The position numbers and the translations under genes are program-made. Positions 51,405 through 60,275 of a DNA stretch of 64,000 nt are shown here, in pieces. Position 1 is the stretch's first letter. Every line of letters begins with the position of its first letter. A model generated the notes under the pieces. That model was not told where the DNA came from, searched no databases, and worked only from the letters and a program-made list of their open reading frames with translations. Location of the stretch: contig VWVT01000003.1 in assembly GCA_008638415.1 (NCBI GenBank), positions 372,001-436,000 on the forward strand, in the 5' to 3' direction. Source of the stretch: Nocardiopsis sinuspersici. GTDB lineage: Bacteria; Actinomycetota; Actinomycetes; Streptosporangiales; Streptosporangiaceae.

Positions 51405-53723
51405 GTGTTCGGACGAATGGCGGAAAGCGTCCGCCGCTTCCTGGGTAAGCCCGGCGCGGTGGATCTACGGCCCTATACCAAGCTCCTGTCGGCGATCGAG
51501 GCCGAGGAGGATGGTCTGCGTGAGCTCAGCGACACCGAGCTGACGGACAAGGCCATCGAACTCGGCAACGCCGAACTCCCCTACGGTCGTGAAGACCTCG
51601 TGCAGCTGTGCGCCGTCGGTCGCGAGGCCGCCCGGCGCACCCTCGACGAGCGACCATTCGACGTGCAGCTCCTCGGTGTCATGGCCCTGCTCGACGGCCA
51701 CGTCGCCGAGATGGCCACGGGCGAGGGCAAGACCCTCTCGGGCGCCCTGGCGGCGGCCGGGTTCGCGCTGCGCGGCCAGCGCGTGCACCTGCTGAGCGTC
51801 AACGACTACCTGGCCAAGCGCGACGCCGAGTGGATGCGCCCCCTCTACGACATGCTCGGTGTCACCGTCGGCTGGATCAACGAGGACTCCACGCCCCAGG
51901 AGCGCCGCGCGGCCTACTCCTGCGACGTCACCTACGCGGCCGTCAGCGAGCTGGGCTTCGACGTCCTGCGCGACCGCATGGTCACCGACATCGCGGACCG
52001 GGTCGTGCCGCCGCCCAACGTGGCGATCGTCGACGAGGCCGACTCGGTGCTCGTCGACGAGGCCCGCGTCCCGCTGGTGCTGGCCGGTGCCGCCGAGAGC
52101 CTGGCCGCCGACGTGGAGATGGCCGACGTCGTCCGCGCGCTCAAGCCGCGTCTGCACTACGAGATCGACGCCGAGGGCCGCAACGTCCAGCTCACCGACG
52201 CCGGGATCGACGTCGTGGAGAAGGCGCTGGACGGGGTGGACCTGTACTCCGAGGACGACACCTCCGTCCTGCCGCAGGTCAACCTGGCCCTGCACGCCCA
52301 CGTCCTGCTCCAGCGCGACGTCCACTACGTGGTGCGCGACGGCGAGGTCCGGATCATCAACGAGTCGCGCGGCCGCATCGCCCTGCTCCAGCGCTGGCCG
52401 GACGGCCTGCAGGCCGCGGTCGAGGCCAAGGAGAAGGTGGCGCTCAGCGAGACCGGCGAGGTGCTGGACTCCATCACCGTGCAGTCGCTCGTCCTGCGCT
52501 ATCCCACGCGCGGCGGTATGACCGGTACCGCGATGGCCGTCGCCGAACAGCTCCGCGAGTTCTACGAGCTGGAGGTCGCGGTCATCCCCTCCAACAAGCC
52601 CAACGTCCGGGAGGACCACGGCACGCGCCTGTACGCCACGCGCGAGGAGAAGGAGGACGCCCTCGTCGCCAAGGTGGAGGAGGTCCACAAGACCGGGCGG
52701 CCGATCCTCATCGGCACCCAGGACGTGGCCGAGTCCGAGCTGCTGGCCGGGCGCCTGCGCGAGGCCGGGCTGGAGTGCGTGGTCCTCAACGCCAAGAACG
52801 ACGCCGACGAGGCCTCCATCATCGCCGAGGCGGGCACCTACGGCGCCGTCACCGTCTCCACGCAGATGGCGGGCCGCGGTACCGACATCCGGCTGGGCGG
52901 CAGCGACATGGCCGACCGCGACCGGGTGGTGGAGACCGGCGGCCTGTACGTGATGGGCTTCGGCCGCTACCCCAGCAGCCGCCTGGACGGGCAGCTGCGC
53001 GGCCGCGCCGGGCGCCAGGGCGACCCGGGCGACTCCATCTTCTTCGTCAGCATGGACGACGACCTGGTGGTCAACCACGGCTCGGAGAGCACGGGGTACC
53101 AGACCACCGCCGAGGGCGAGATCACCGACGAGGGCTGGCTGAGCATGGTCGACCACGCGCAGCGGGTCGCCGAGGGGCAGCTCCTGGAGGTGCACCGCAA
53201 CACCTGGCGGTACAACCAGCTGATCGACGTGCAGCGCGACGTGGTGCTGGAGCACCGCGAGATGGTCCTGACCGGGGACCAGGGCGACCGGCAGGTCAGG
53301 TCCGACCGCAAGGAGCGGCACGCGGAGCTGGTGGAGGAGGTGGGGGAGGAGAAGGTCGCCCAGGCGGCGCGCCTGATCACCCTGTACCACCTGGACCAGG
53401 GCTGGACCGACCACAACGCCTTCCTGGCGGAGCTGCGGGAGGGCATCCACCTGCGCTTCCTGGGCCGCCGCGACCCGTTGGACGAGTTCAACCGCGAGGC
53501 GGTGCCGGTCTTCAAGGGCTTCTTGGACGAGGCGCGCGCCCGCGCCGCCGAGAGCTTCGAGGAACTGGAGGCGCAGGACGGCGAACTCGACGTCGGCTCG
53601 GTGGGTGTCAAGCGTCCGTCGATGACGTGGACCTACATGGTGCACGACCACCCGTTCAGCTCGGCGTTCGAGACCCTGGTGGGCAAACTCAAGGGCGGTC
53701 GGAACTCCTCCTCGGGGGACTGA
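51405..53723 (+). CDS. secA2: Accessory preprotein translocase ATPase SecA2
   Basis: A 772-residue SecA-type motor. Walker A MATGEGKT (103-110), the DEAD-like VDEADSVLVDEARVPL and the helicase motif STQMAGRGTDIRLGG are present. GRYPSSRLDGQLRGRAGRQGDPG and the shortened C-terminus without the SEC-C zinc motif mark it as SecA2 and not SecA1. It would export a small set of proteins through SecYEG. The start among clustered GTGs (51399, 51402, 51405) or ATG 51417 is uncertain. A strong terminator follows at 53742. Confidence 0.93.
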   Translation: MFGRMAESVRRFLGKPGAVDLRPYTKLLSAIEAEEDGLRELSDTELTDKAIELGNAELPYGREDLVQLCAVGREAARRTLDERPFDVQLLGVMALLDGHVAEMATGEGKTLSGALAAAGFALRGQRVHLLSVNDYLAKRDAEWMRPLYDMLGVTVGWINEDSTPQERRAAYSCDVTYAAVSELGFDVLRDRMVTDIADRVVPPPNVAIVDEADSVLVDEARVPLVLAGAAESLAADVEMADVVRALKPRLHYEIDAEGRNVQLTDAGIDVVEKALDGVDLYSEDDTSVLPQVNLALHAHVLLQRDVHYVVRDGEVRIINESRGRIALLQRWPDGLQAAVEAKEKVALSETGEVLDSITVQSLVLRYPTRGGMTGTAMAVAEQLREFYELEVAVIPSNKPNVREDHGTRLYATREEKEDALVAKVEEVHKTGRPILIGTQDVAESELLAGRLREAGLECVVLNAKNDADEASIIAEAGTYGAVTVSTQMAGRGTDIRLGGSDMADRDRVVETGGLYVMGFGRYPSSRLDGQLRGRAGRQGDPGDSIFFVSMDDDLVVNHGSESTGYQTTAEGEITDEGWLSMVDHAQRVAEGQLLEVHRNTWRYNQLIDVQRDVVLEHREMVLTGDQGDRQVRSDRKERHAELVEEVGEEKVAQAARLITLYHLDQGWTDHNAFLAELREGIHLRFLGRRDPLDEFNREAVPVFKGFLDEARARAAESFEELEAQDGELDVGSVGVKRPSMTWTYMVHDHPFSSAFETLVGKLKGGRNSSSGD

Positions 53724-53741
53724 TAATTCAGTTATTGACCG

Positions 53742-53777
53742 ATGCGCGGGTCGGGACTTTGGTCCCAACCCGCGCAT
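53742..53777 (+). terminator. Terminator of secA2
   Basis: ATGCGCGGGT (53742-53751) pairs with 53768-53777 and an inner GGGAC/GTCCC extends the stem with one mismatch. TTACTTTTG follows. Confidence 0.8.
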
Positions 53778-53854
53778 TACTTTTGTCAGTTACTCTGATC
53801 GAAACACCGGACAGGCCCGGAAACGGCATCCTCAATTGCCCTGCCCGGGTTAGC

Positions 53855-54172
53855 ATGGCTGAGTTTTCAATGGAATCCGAGACGGTTGGGACTGAATCCA
53901 CTGTGGTCCACGAGGTCGGCGCGCAGGAGAAGATCAGTTACGGGCGGAACGACCGCTTCGCGGGAGGCCCGGTTGGAGGGGGCAGCTTCTGGATCGGCGA
54001 CGACGGGCAGCCGGTCGCCAAGATCGGTGGGCCGAGGGAGTGGCGCCCCACGCCCATGATCGACGTCCGTGTGGGCGACGTGTTCAGCGTCGGCGGCCAG
54101 GCGTGGAGGGTGACCGATATCGTTGACGCGGACAGCCCCTCCGCATATCTGCTGGCCACGCGGATAAGCTGA
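53855..54172 (+). CDS. Small hypothetical protein
   Basis: A 105-residue protein starting MAEFSMESETVGTESTVVHEV. A Gly-rich centre (DRFAGGPVGGGSFWIGDDGQP) precedes an ordered C-terminus (DVRVGDVFSVGGQAWRVTDIVD), which reads as a small beta-barrel seen in other actinobacterial DUF proteins (possibly DUF6406). It has its own terminator and lies downstream of secA2. The surrounding bases are less GC-rich than the average. No function is proposed. Confidence 0.7.
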   Translation: MAEFSMESETVGTESTVVHEVGAQEKISYGRNDRFAGGPVGGGSFWIGDDGQPVAKIGGPREWRPTPMIDVRVGDVFSVGGQAWRVTDIVDADSPSAYLLATRIS

Positions 54173-54178
54173 CTCCGT

Positions 54179-54200
54179 GCCCGGGGCGAACACCCCGGGC
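54179..54200 (+). terminator. Terminator of the 105-residue protein gene
   Basis: GCCCGGGG (54179-54186) pairs perfectly with 54193-54200 around a 6-nt loop, 6 bp after the stop codon. Confidence 0.7.
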
Positions 54201-54952
54201 CGTGCCTTTCTTGCATCGGCCGGGAATCGCAACCCCGTGCAACCTTCCCCCGGGTTGCCGCTTTCGGTTCCCGGTTTTGCTGTTGCCGCTTCCCTGGGAC
54301 GGGTTCGTTCCAGTGTGGTTTCCGGGTCTTTTGTGGCCTCTGTGAGCACTGGGGTTCTGGGGGCGGACCGCGGACGGGGGAGCGTGTCCGCGCAGGTCGA
54401 GAACGAGTGTGAGGCGCCCACCAGGACGAATCGAGACGCTCCGGTTATCCGATGGGGGGTGTTCGCGTTACCGGTGCATCGTTAACGTCTGTCGGGTAGG
54501 GCGCGCCCCTGCGGGGAGGATCCCCCCTCCCGCGGAGTCCGGGCCGCTGCGCCCTGCCGCCCCCAAGGTCGGTCCCAGGGGCTGTCCCCCGCCCCTGGGC
54601 CTGACCGGTCCCGCGACGGCGGGGAGGAGTTCCCCCGGCTCCGACCGCGCCGTCGCCGGGCGGGGCCCGACGAGGAAGCGCCGCCGTGCGCGGCCCCCGC
54701 GCCGCCGGACGTGCCGCGCGCGTCCACCACCGCGTGAGCTGGTCCCCTGGCCGGCGATCCGTCCCGGCCGAGCCGAGTAGATCACGTTCCAATACCCTGG
54801 CTGGCCCTATTCTCCTTGGTTCACGCCGTACAAGGAGGGGCCTCCGGGTCTTGCGGTAGAACGCGTTCCAGTATTAACCTCTGGATATGCCTGGCCCGGT
54901 GAGGGCATCCGACGGTTCGGCCGTGGGGTGTCAGCGGACGGCAGGCGAGAAC

Positions 54953-54998
54953 CGCCGCCCGCCGAAGTCGGATCGCGCCCCGACTTCGGCGGGCGGCG
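54953..54998. terminator. 19-bp perfect hairpin downstream of the WPCPT-motif gene
   Basis: CGCCGCCCGCCGAAGTCGG (54953-54971) pairs exactly with 54980-54998 around an 8-nt loop. It lies about 85 bp after the stop of the minus-strand gene at 55085 and is the longest GC-rich perfect stem noted in the window. Confidence 0.75.
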
Positions 54999-55084
54999 TC
55001 CGTTTCGGGAGGCCGGCGGTCGGAGCCGGTGGGCCCCGGTACCGCCTCGGCACCCGCCGTTCCCCGCCTCTCGGGCCGGTACGC

Positions 55085-55432
55085 CTAGGCCAGTAGGCGG
55101 CAGAGCCTGGCGAAGGTGGGGCAGGGCCAGGCCAGAAGGCATCCCCCGCAGTGGCACTCGCCGTGCTCCCCCGTCACGGGGGTGTGCAGGTACAGCAGGT
55201 CCACGCACACGCCGGCCAGGGCGGAGACCTCCTCGCGGGCGTTCGCGTAGAAGGCGACGTCGTTGATGCGGGCCAGGGCGCTGGAGGACCTCGGGGCCGG
55301 GACCCCGACCGTGTGCGGCTCCCAGGGAACCGCCCGCGTCGAACGCTCCCGGACGCACAGCACGTACTGGAGCAGCCTCGCGTGTTCGGAGAGGTGGCCC
55401 CTCCCCGACGCTGACCTGGTGAACGGCGGCAT
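55085..55432 (-). CDS. Small protein with C-terminal CxCxxC and WPCPT motif
   Basis: A 115-residue protein from ATG 55432 (GGGGGAGAT upstream). The N-terminal part is helical (ARINDVAFYANAREEVSALAGVCVDLLYL); the C-terminus holds HGECHCGGCLLAWPCPTFARL. The CxCxxC plus WPCPT pattern is common in small phage-like or defence-associated actinobacterial proteins and probably binds zinc. No partner gene identifies its role. Confidence 0.7.
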   Translation of the reverse strand: MPPFTRSASGRGHLSEHARLLQYVLCVRERSTRAVPWEPHTVGVPAPRSSSALARINDVAFYANAREEVSALAGVCVDLLYLHTPVTGEHGECHCGGCLLAWPCPTFARLCRLLA

Positions 55433-55645
55433 CGCTGATCTCCCCCAACGGGTGGATACGCAGCTTCACTTGGTAGCACAGCGTATACCTATAGTCGCTC
55501 GGTGTCGCGACGTGTCGGAGTGGGAGAGTACGGCCGGAGCGGGCCGGTGCGCGGAGGCGAAGACGGGAGCGGGCCGCCCCGGAAGGGCGGCCCGCGGGAA
55601 GGGGACGGGCTTCTCCGGCCGCCGGGGGCCGGGACCGGAGATCCT

Positions 55646-55759
55646 CTAACCGCAGCTTCCGCCGCAGTTGCAGGAGCCGCCGTTCTGGCAGCCACAGCCA
55701 CAACTCGGGCCGCAGTTGCATCCGCTCAGGTCGGGGGTCGTGGTCAGGGGGTGGGTCAC
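55646..55759 (-). CDS. Cysteine-rich metallothionein-like small protein
   Basis: A 37-residue protein from GTG 55759, preceded by GAGGAGGAA at good spacing. After VTHPLTTTPDLSG it becomes Cys-rich: GCNCGPSCGCGCQNGGSCNC, then GGSCG. Eight cysteines in 23 residues, in CxC and CxxxC spacings, are typical of metallothioneins that bind Zn, Cu or Cd by thiolates. It lies 204 bp downstream of cydB on the same strand and may be read with it or alone. A modified-peptide precursor is an alternative, but no modifying enzyme is near. Confidence 0.75.
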   Translation of the reverse strand: MTHPLTTTPDLSGCNCGPSCGCGCQNGGSCNCGGSCG

Positions 55760-55963
55760 GGTTCCTCCTCGGAGGCTCGACAGCGCCCGCGCGCGATCAC
55801 GCCGTAGCCTCCCCCGGTGGGAGGGGCGTCACGGGCGTGTTTCCCGGACGGGGACGTGCCCGCCCGCCCGCCTCCCCAACCCGGCACGGGCGCCCCGACG
55901 GGCGCCGCGGGACCGCCGTGGAACAGCCGTACCCGTGGCGACCTGGGAGTCCGCCTCCTCGGG

Positions 55964-56902
55964 TCAGGCGAAGAAGGTCGGTACGGCCGCCGGGCGGCGC
56001 GTCATTCGGTAGAGCCAAACCTGGCCGACGAACATGACCGGAACCACGGGGACCAGGACCGCCCACACGAGCACCGTGACCGTGGAGGGGATCGGAGCCG
56101 AGGGCAGGTGGGCCGCCAGCGCCACCAGCAGGCCCGGGACCGCGATCGCCGCCGCCGACGTGTGCCGGGACAGCATCGGGCCCGCCAGGCCGCTGGTGGC
56201 CGCCAGCGCGACCAGCAGCACCGTGGTCAGGACGACCGCGACGGGGACCGCGGCCAGCACCGGACCGCCGGGCAGCGCCGCCGACGCCCCGGCCGGTACC
56301 GCCGCGCACAGGGCGGCCCGGGCGAGCACGCGGGTGTCGCGCGCGACGACGTCCGCGCACTCGGGCTCCGCGCCACCGGAGTCGGCGGAGCCGACCAGCC
56401 GCTCGGAGCCGAAGGCCGCGCCGCGCAGCGCGAACAGCGCCATGACGGTGACCGCGCACAGCACGGTGAACGGGCTGGCGGTGAGCCCGTCCGTGAGCAG
56501 GCCCGCCACCGTCAGCCCCCACGCGGCGGCCAGGGTCCAACTGCCCGCGACGATCGCGCCGTCGCAGGCCAGCCGCCAGCGGTCGCCGTCCACGCGGGCG
56601 CGCAGCCACAGTCCGGCGTCGCGCACCAGCCATCCGGCCAGCAGGGCGGCGAGCACCGGCCACAGCTCGGTGACCGCGTGGTGCTCCAGGACGGGGAACA
56701 TGCCCGCCAGGACGCCGACGGCGGCGACCAGCCACACCTCCGAGGCGAGGAAGTAGGGGGCGATCGCGGCGACCACGCGGCGGCGCTGCTCCGTGCCGCG
56801 CGCCACGTGCGGCATCAGCATGCCGAGGCCCACGTCGGCGCCCGCGAGGACGAGGTGGCCCACGACGAGCAGGGCGAGGAGTACGGAGGAGAGGGAGTCC
56901 AT
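55964..56902 (-). CDS. cydB: Cytochrome bd ubiquinol/menaquinol oxidase subunit II
   Basis: A 312-residue membrane protein starting MDSLSSVLLALLVVGHLVLAGADVGLGML, with about eight or nine helices. The early GADVG block and YFLASEVWLVAAVGVLAGMFP are CydB-like. It is shorter and more divergent than E. coli CydB. With CydA it forms the high-affinity bd oxidase that reduces O2 to water without proton pumping. It follows cydA by 18 bp and is surely cotranscribed. No cydC or cydD assembly genes are in the window. Confidence 0.88.
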   Translation of the reverse strand: MDSLSSVLLALLVVGHLVLAGADVGLGMLMPHVARGTEQRRRVVAAIAPYFLASEVWLVAAVGVLAGMFPVLEHHAVTELWPVLAALLAGWLVRDAGLWLRARVDGDRWRLACDGAIVAGSWTLAAAWGLTVAGLLTDGLTASPFTVLCAVTVMALFALRGAAFGSERLVGSADSGGAEPECADVVARDTRVLARAALCAAVPAGASAALPGGPVLAAVPVAVVLTTVLLVALAATSGLAGPMLSRHTSAAAIAVPGLLVALAAHLPSAPIPSTVTVLVWAVLVPVVPVMFVGQVWLYRMTRRPAAVPTFFA

Positions 56903-56920
56903 GGCTGCGGCCTTCCTGGC

Positions 56921-58198
56921 TCAGAACGTGTGGACGGGGGTGGCGGGCTCCCGGGGTCCCCCGGGTTCGCCGGGGTCGTCGGGACGCTCCGTTCGGTGCT
57001 CGGCCAGCGGGCCGCCCCCGGGGCCGCGCCGCGCGTAGCGCACCAGGAGCCAGTAGGTGACCGCGGCCAGGACCGCGAAGGCGGCGGTGAAGAACCCGAA
57101 GGAGGCCGCGGCCGTGCCCGGGGACATGGGGGTCACCGCCTCGGCCGTGGTCAGGTGGTGCACCACTACCCAGGGCTGGCGGTTGGTCTCACGGAACACC
57201 CAGCCGGCGATGCTCGCCGCGTAGGGGAGGACCGGGGCGGCCAGGAGCGGGGCGAGGAACCACCTCCACCGGTCGAGCCCGCCGAAGGGCCAGGCCAGCA
57301 GCATGGCCGGGCCGACGAGGAGCATCAGCGACCACGCCAGGACCATGACCACCTCGCCGGTCGTGTTGGCCGTGTTCAGGAGGGGGCCGCCCGGGTTCGC
57401 GGCCTCGACGGCCTCGATCTCGGCGGCGGTGCGGGTCAGGCCGCTCGTGGGCGGATCCTGCCCGAACAAGCCGAACTGCACCCCGCCGAAACCCGCCACG
57501 GGCATGGGCATGACGCACATGACCAGCGCCGCGTAGCGGATGCCGCGCCGGAAGACCCGGTGTTCGTCGTCGCGCCGGATGAGGTGGTAGGCGCTGGTCG
57601 CGGCGATGACCAGGGCGCCGACCAGCAGGGCTCCGGTGACGATGTGCCCGAACGCCGTCACGGCCGCCGGGTTGGTCATCAGCGCGGCCGGATCGGTCAG
57701 GTGCGCCGTACCGTCGACCATCTCGAAGCCCACGGGGTTGCGCAGGAAGCCGTTGGAGACCAGCACCCACCACGCCGACGCGTACGCCGTCGCGGTGACG
57801 ACGGCGAAACAGGCCAGGTGCGCCCACCGGCCCATGCGGTCCCAGCCGAAGATCCACAGTCCCAGGAACGTGGACTCGACGAAGAACGCCGTCATCGTCT
57901 CCAGGGCCAGGGGAGCGGCGAAGGTGTAGCCGAACACCTCGTGCAGGCCGCTCCAGTTCAGCGCCAACTGGAGCTCCATCACCAGGCCGGACAGGACGCC
58001 CATGCCGTAGTTGACCAGGTACAGGCCGCCCCAGAACCGCACGGCGGTCGTCCGGGAGCGGTCGCCGCGCAGCGCGGCGACCAGTTGGGTGGTGAGGACG
58101 TAGGGGGCGAGACCGAGGGTCAGCGCCACGAACATGTAGTGCGTGGCAGCGGTCAGCGCGAACTGCAGCCGTGCCAGGAGGAGGGGGTCTTCGAACAT
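56921..58198 (-). CDS. cydA: Cytochrome bd oxidase subunit I
   Basis: A 425-residue, nine-helix subunit. His20 in ALTAATHYMFVALTLGLAP is the haem b595-side ligand; the long NPVGFEMVDGTAHLTDPAAL and GWVFRETNRQPWVVVHH blocks are standard. The Q-loop is the short type. ATG 58198 is used because MFEDPLLLARLQFALTA is the family N-terminus. The last 30 residues are a Gly/Pro/Glu tail. Upstream on the same strand is a two-component system that probably senses redox or oxygen limitation. Confidence 0.94.
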   Translation of the reverse strand: MFEDPLLLARLQFALTAATHYMFVALTLGLAPYVLTTQLVAALRGDRSRTTAVRFWGGLYLVNYGMGVLSGLVMELQLALNWSGLHEVFGYTFAAPLALETMTAFFVESTFLGLWIFGWDRMGRWAHLACFAVVTATAYASAWWVLVSNGFLRNPVGFEMVDGTAHLTDPAALMTNPAAVTAFGHIVTGALLVGALVIAATSAYHLIRRDDEHRVFRRGIRYAALVMCVMPMPVAGFGGVQFGLFGQDPPTSGLTRTAAEIEAVEAANPGGPLLNTANTTGEVVMVLAWSLMLLVGPAMLLAWPFGGLDRWRWFLAPLLAAPVLPYAASIAGWVFRETNRQPWVVVHHLTTAEAVTPMSPGTAAASFGFFTAAFAVLAAVTYWLLVRYARRGPGGGPLAEHRTERPDDPGEPGGPREPATPVHTF

Positions 58199-58376
58199 CG
58201 TCGGGCCTCGCGTTCGGCGGTGGGAACGCGGTCCAGCATCCGACGGGGGCACGGGCCGCCGCATCGCCTCGGCGGGGACTCCTCGCGGCCGCCTCCCGGG
58301 GTAGGAGCGCGGGAGGCGGTACCCCGCCGGGCGTAGGGGTGATCCCCGAGGCGGCCCCGGGGTTCCCCGGGAGGCC

Positions 58377-59045
58377 CTACCGGCTCCACCCGGGAGTGAC
58401 GAGGGCGGTCTCGTAGGCGATGACGACCAACTGGGCGCGGTCGCGCACGCCCAGCTTCACCATGGCCCGGCTGACGTGGGTCTTGGCCGTGGCCGGGCTG
58501 ACCACCAGGTGCGCGGCGATCTCCTCGTTGGACAGGCCGCCGCCGACCAGGGCGACCACCTCGCGCTCGCGTTCGGTGAGCCCGTTCAGCCGTACCGAGG
58601 AGGCGGGGGCGCTCGGCGGGCGGCGCGCGTAGTCGGCGATCAGCCTCCGGGTGATCCCGGGCGAGAGCAGCGCCTCGCCGCCGTGCACCACCCGTACCGC
58701 GTGCAACAGGTCCCGGGGCTCGGTGTCCTTGACCAGGAAGCCGCTGACCCCCGAGCGCAGTGCCTCGAAGATGTACTCGTCCAGGTCGAAGGTGGTGAGG
58801 ATGACGATCCGCGTCGACTCCAGCCCGGGATCGGCGAGGACGCGCCCGGCGGCGGCCAGGCCGTCCACGCCGGGCATGCGGATGTCCATCAGGACCACGT
58901 CCGGGCGCTCGGCGCACGCCAGTCGGACGGCCTCCTCGCCGTCGGCGGCCTCGGCGACCACCTCGATGTCGGCGGCGCTGTCCAGCAGCGCGCGAAACCC
59001 CGCGCGCACCAGGGCCTGGTCGTCTGCGAGCAGTACCCGGATCAA
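58377..59045 (-). CDS. NarL/FixJ-family response regulator
   Basis: A 222-residue regulator. The receiver domain has the acidic pair in VLLADDQALVRAG and the phospho-acceptor Asp in VVLMDIRMPGVDG; KDTEPRDLL supplies the conserved Lys. The C-terminal HTH is LTEREREVVALVGGGLSNEEIAAHLVVSPATAKTHVSRAMVKLG. The start is TTG 59045, overlapping the kinase stop as TTGA, with GAGG upstream. It is paired with the upstream kinase and lies 178 bp before cydA, a likely target. Confidence 0.93.
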   Translation of the reverse strand: MIRVLLADDQALVRAGFRALLDSAADIEVVAEAADGEEAVRLACAERPDVVLMDIRMPGVDGLAAAGRVLADPGLESTRIVILTTFDLDEYIFEALRSGVSGFLVKDTEPRDLLHAVRVVHGGEALLSPGITRRLIADYARRPPSAPASSVRLNGLTEREREVVALVGGGLSNEEIAAHLVVSPATAKTHVSRAMVKLGVRDRAQLVVIAYETALVTPGWSR

Positions 59046-60238
59046 CGGGTCCTCGCTTCCTCGTCGTGGGGGGCGGACTCCGGCCCGGCGCCGTTGAGGG
59101 GGAACCGGGCACGCACCCGGAATCCTCCTCCCCGGAGGGGCCCGGCGTCCACTGTTCCGCCCACGAGCGCGGCGCGCTCGCGCATCCCGGTGATGCCGTT
59201 GCCCGGTACCGGCGGCCCGACGGTCCCGTGGCCGTCGTCGGTGACCTCGACGACCAGGAGGGACGGGCGGTACTCGATCCGGACCTTCGCGGAGGAGGCC
59301 CCGGAGTGGCGGACCACGTTGGTGAGCGACTCCTGGACCGTGCGGTAGGCGGCGGATCCGGTGCCCGCGGGCAGGTGTCCGGGTGCGCCGGCGACCTCGA
59401 CGGCCACGTCGGTCCCCGCGCCGCGGGTGCCCTCGGCCAGCTCCTCCACGCGGTCCAGCCCGGGGACGGGCGCCCTCGGCGCCGCCTCGTCCACCGCGCG
59501 CAGCACGCCGAGCATGCCGCGCAGCTCGGTGAGGGTGTCCTTGCTGGTCTGCTTGATGGTGGCCAGTGCCTCGGCGGCCCGCTCGGGCTCGGTCTCCATG
59601 AGGTAGAGGGCGGTCCCGGCCTGCACGTTGATGAGGGAGATGTTGTGCGCGACCGTGTCGTGCACGTCCCGGGCCAGCCGGACGCGCTCCTCGGAGGCCC
59701 GGCGCAGCAGCTCCTCCTCCCGGGTACGGGTGCTCTCGGCCTCGCGTTCGCGGTCGGCCCGCATGTACTCCTGCCGCCAGCGCACGACCTCGCCCGCGCA
59801 CAGCAGGACGATGACCCAGGCGATGAGGCCGACCGCCTCGGGACGGAAGGCCGAGACCATGACGATCTCGTAGGCGTTGACGAGGAGGAACTGGCCGATG
59901 CCCAGCGCCCACCCGAACAACCGGTACCCCCGGCGGACCAGGGTGTAGAGCATGACGGCGGCACAGAACATGACCATGCCGTCGGGGAAGCCCAGGGGGT
60001 AGTACAGGGTCGAGGCCAGGACCGTGGCCAGCGCGGTGACGCACGGCCAGGCGGTCCGCCACAGGAGCGGCAGGCAGGCGGCCAAGATGAGCGCGTACCC
60101 CCACGGCCACGGGTCGCGGTTGACCGACGGGACCGGGTCGACCAGCTCGACCGCGAAGGTGCTGCCCAGGGATACGAACAACAGGACCAGAGTGATCCAG
60201 GCGTCGGCGCGTGTGGGACGCGGAGGTAGTGCTGCCAC
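59042..60238 (-). CDS. Sensor histidine kinase (HisKA_3, NarX/DesK-type)
   Basis: A 398-residue membrane kinase from GTG 60238. About five hydrophobic segments occupy residues 10-155 and give no obvious extracellular sensor. The H-box RLARDVHDTVAHNISLINVQAG (phospho-His near residue 200) and the ATPase motifs VQESLTNVVRHS, VEVTDDGHG and GNGITGMRERAAL are typical. It phosphorylates the overlapping response regulator. A membrane-embedded signal such as quinone redox or membrane state is possible. Confidence 0.93.
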   Translation of the reverse strand: MAALPPRPTRADAWITLVLLFVSLGSTFAVELVDPVPSVNRDPWPWGYALILAACLPLLWRTAWPCVTALATVLASTLYYPLGFPDGMVMFCAAVMLYTLVRRGYRLFGWALGIGQFLLVNAYEIVMVSAFRPEAVGLIAWVIVLLCAGEVVRWRQEYMRADREREAESTRTREEELLRRASEERVRLARDVHDTVAHNISLINVQAGTALYLMETEPERAAEALATIKQTSKDTLTELRGMLGVLRAVDEAAPRAPVPGLDRVEELAEGTRGAGTDVAVEVAGAPGHLPAGTGSAAYRTVQESLTNVVRHSGASSAKVRIEYRPSLLVVEVTDDGHGTVGPPVPGNGITGMRERAALVGGTVDAGPLRGGGFRVRARFPLNGAGPESAPHDEEARTR

Positions 60239-60275
60239 AGCCCCGAGAGTACGGGGAGCCCCTCGGGGGCGCGCG

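Larger units (their letters stand above)
54173..55084. other. About 0.9-kb stretch without a convincing gene
   Basis: Frames here have no recognisable protein and poor codon pattern. Two GTTCCA-containing words (ACGTTCCAATACC near 54785, GCGTTCCAGTATT near 54865) and AT-rich patches suggest promoters. A 19-bp hairpin sits near its right end. Confidence 0.4.

Noticed and set aside
54177-54485. A 102-codon plus-strand frame after the 105-residue protein
   Set aside because: It begins inside the terminator hairpin and its composition shows no ordered segment.
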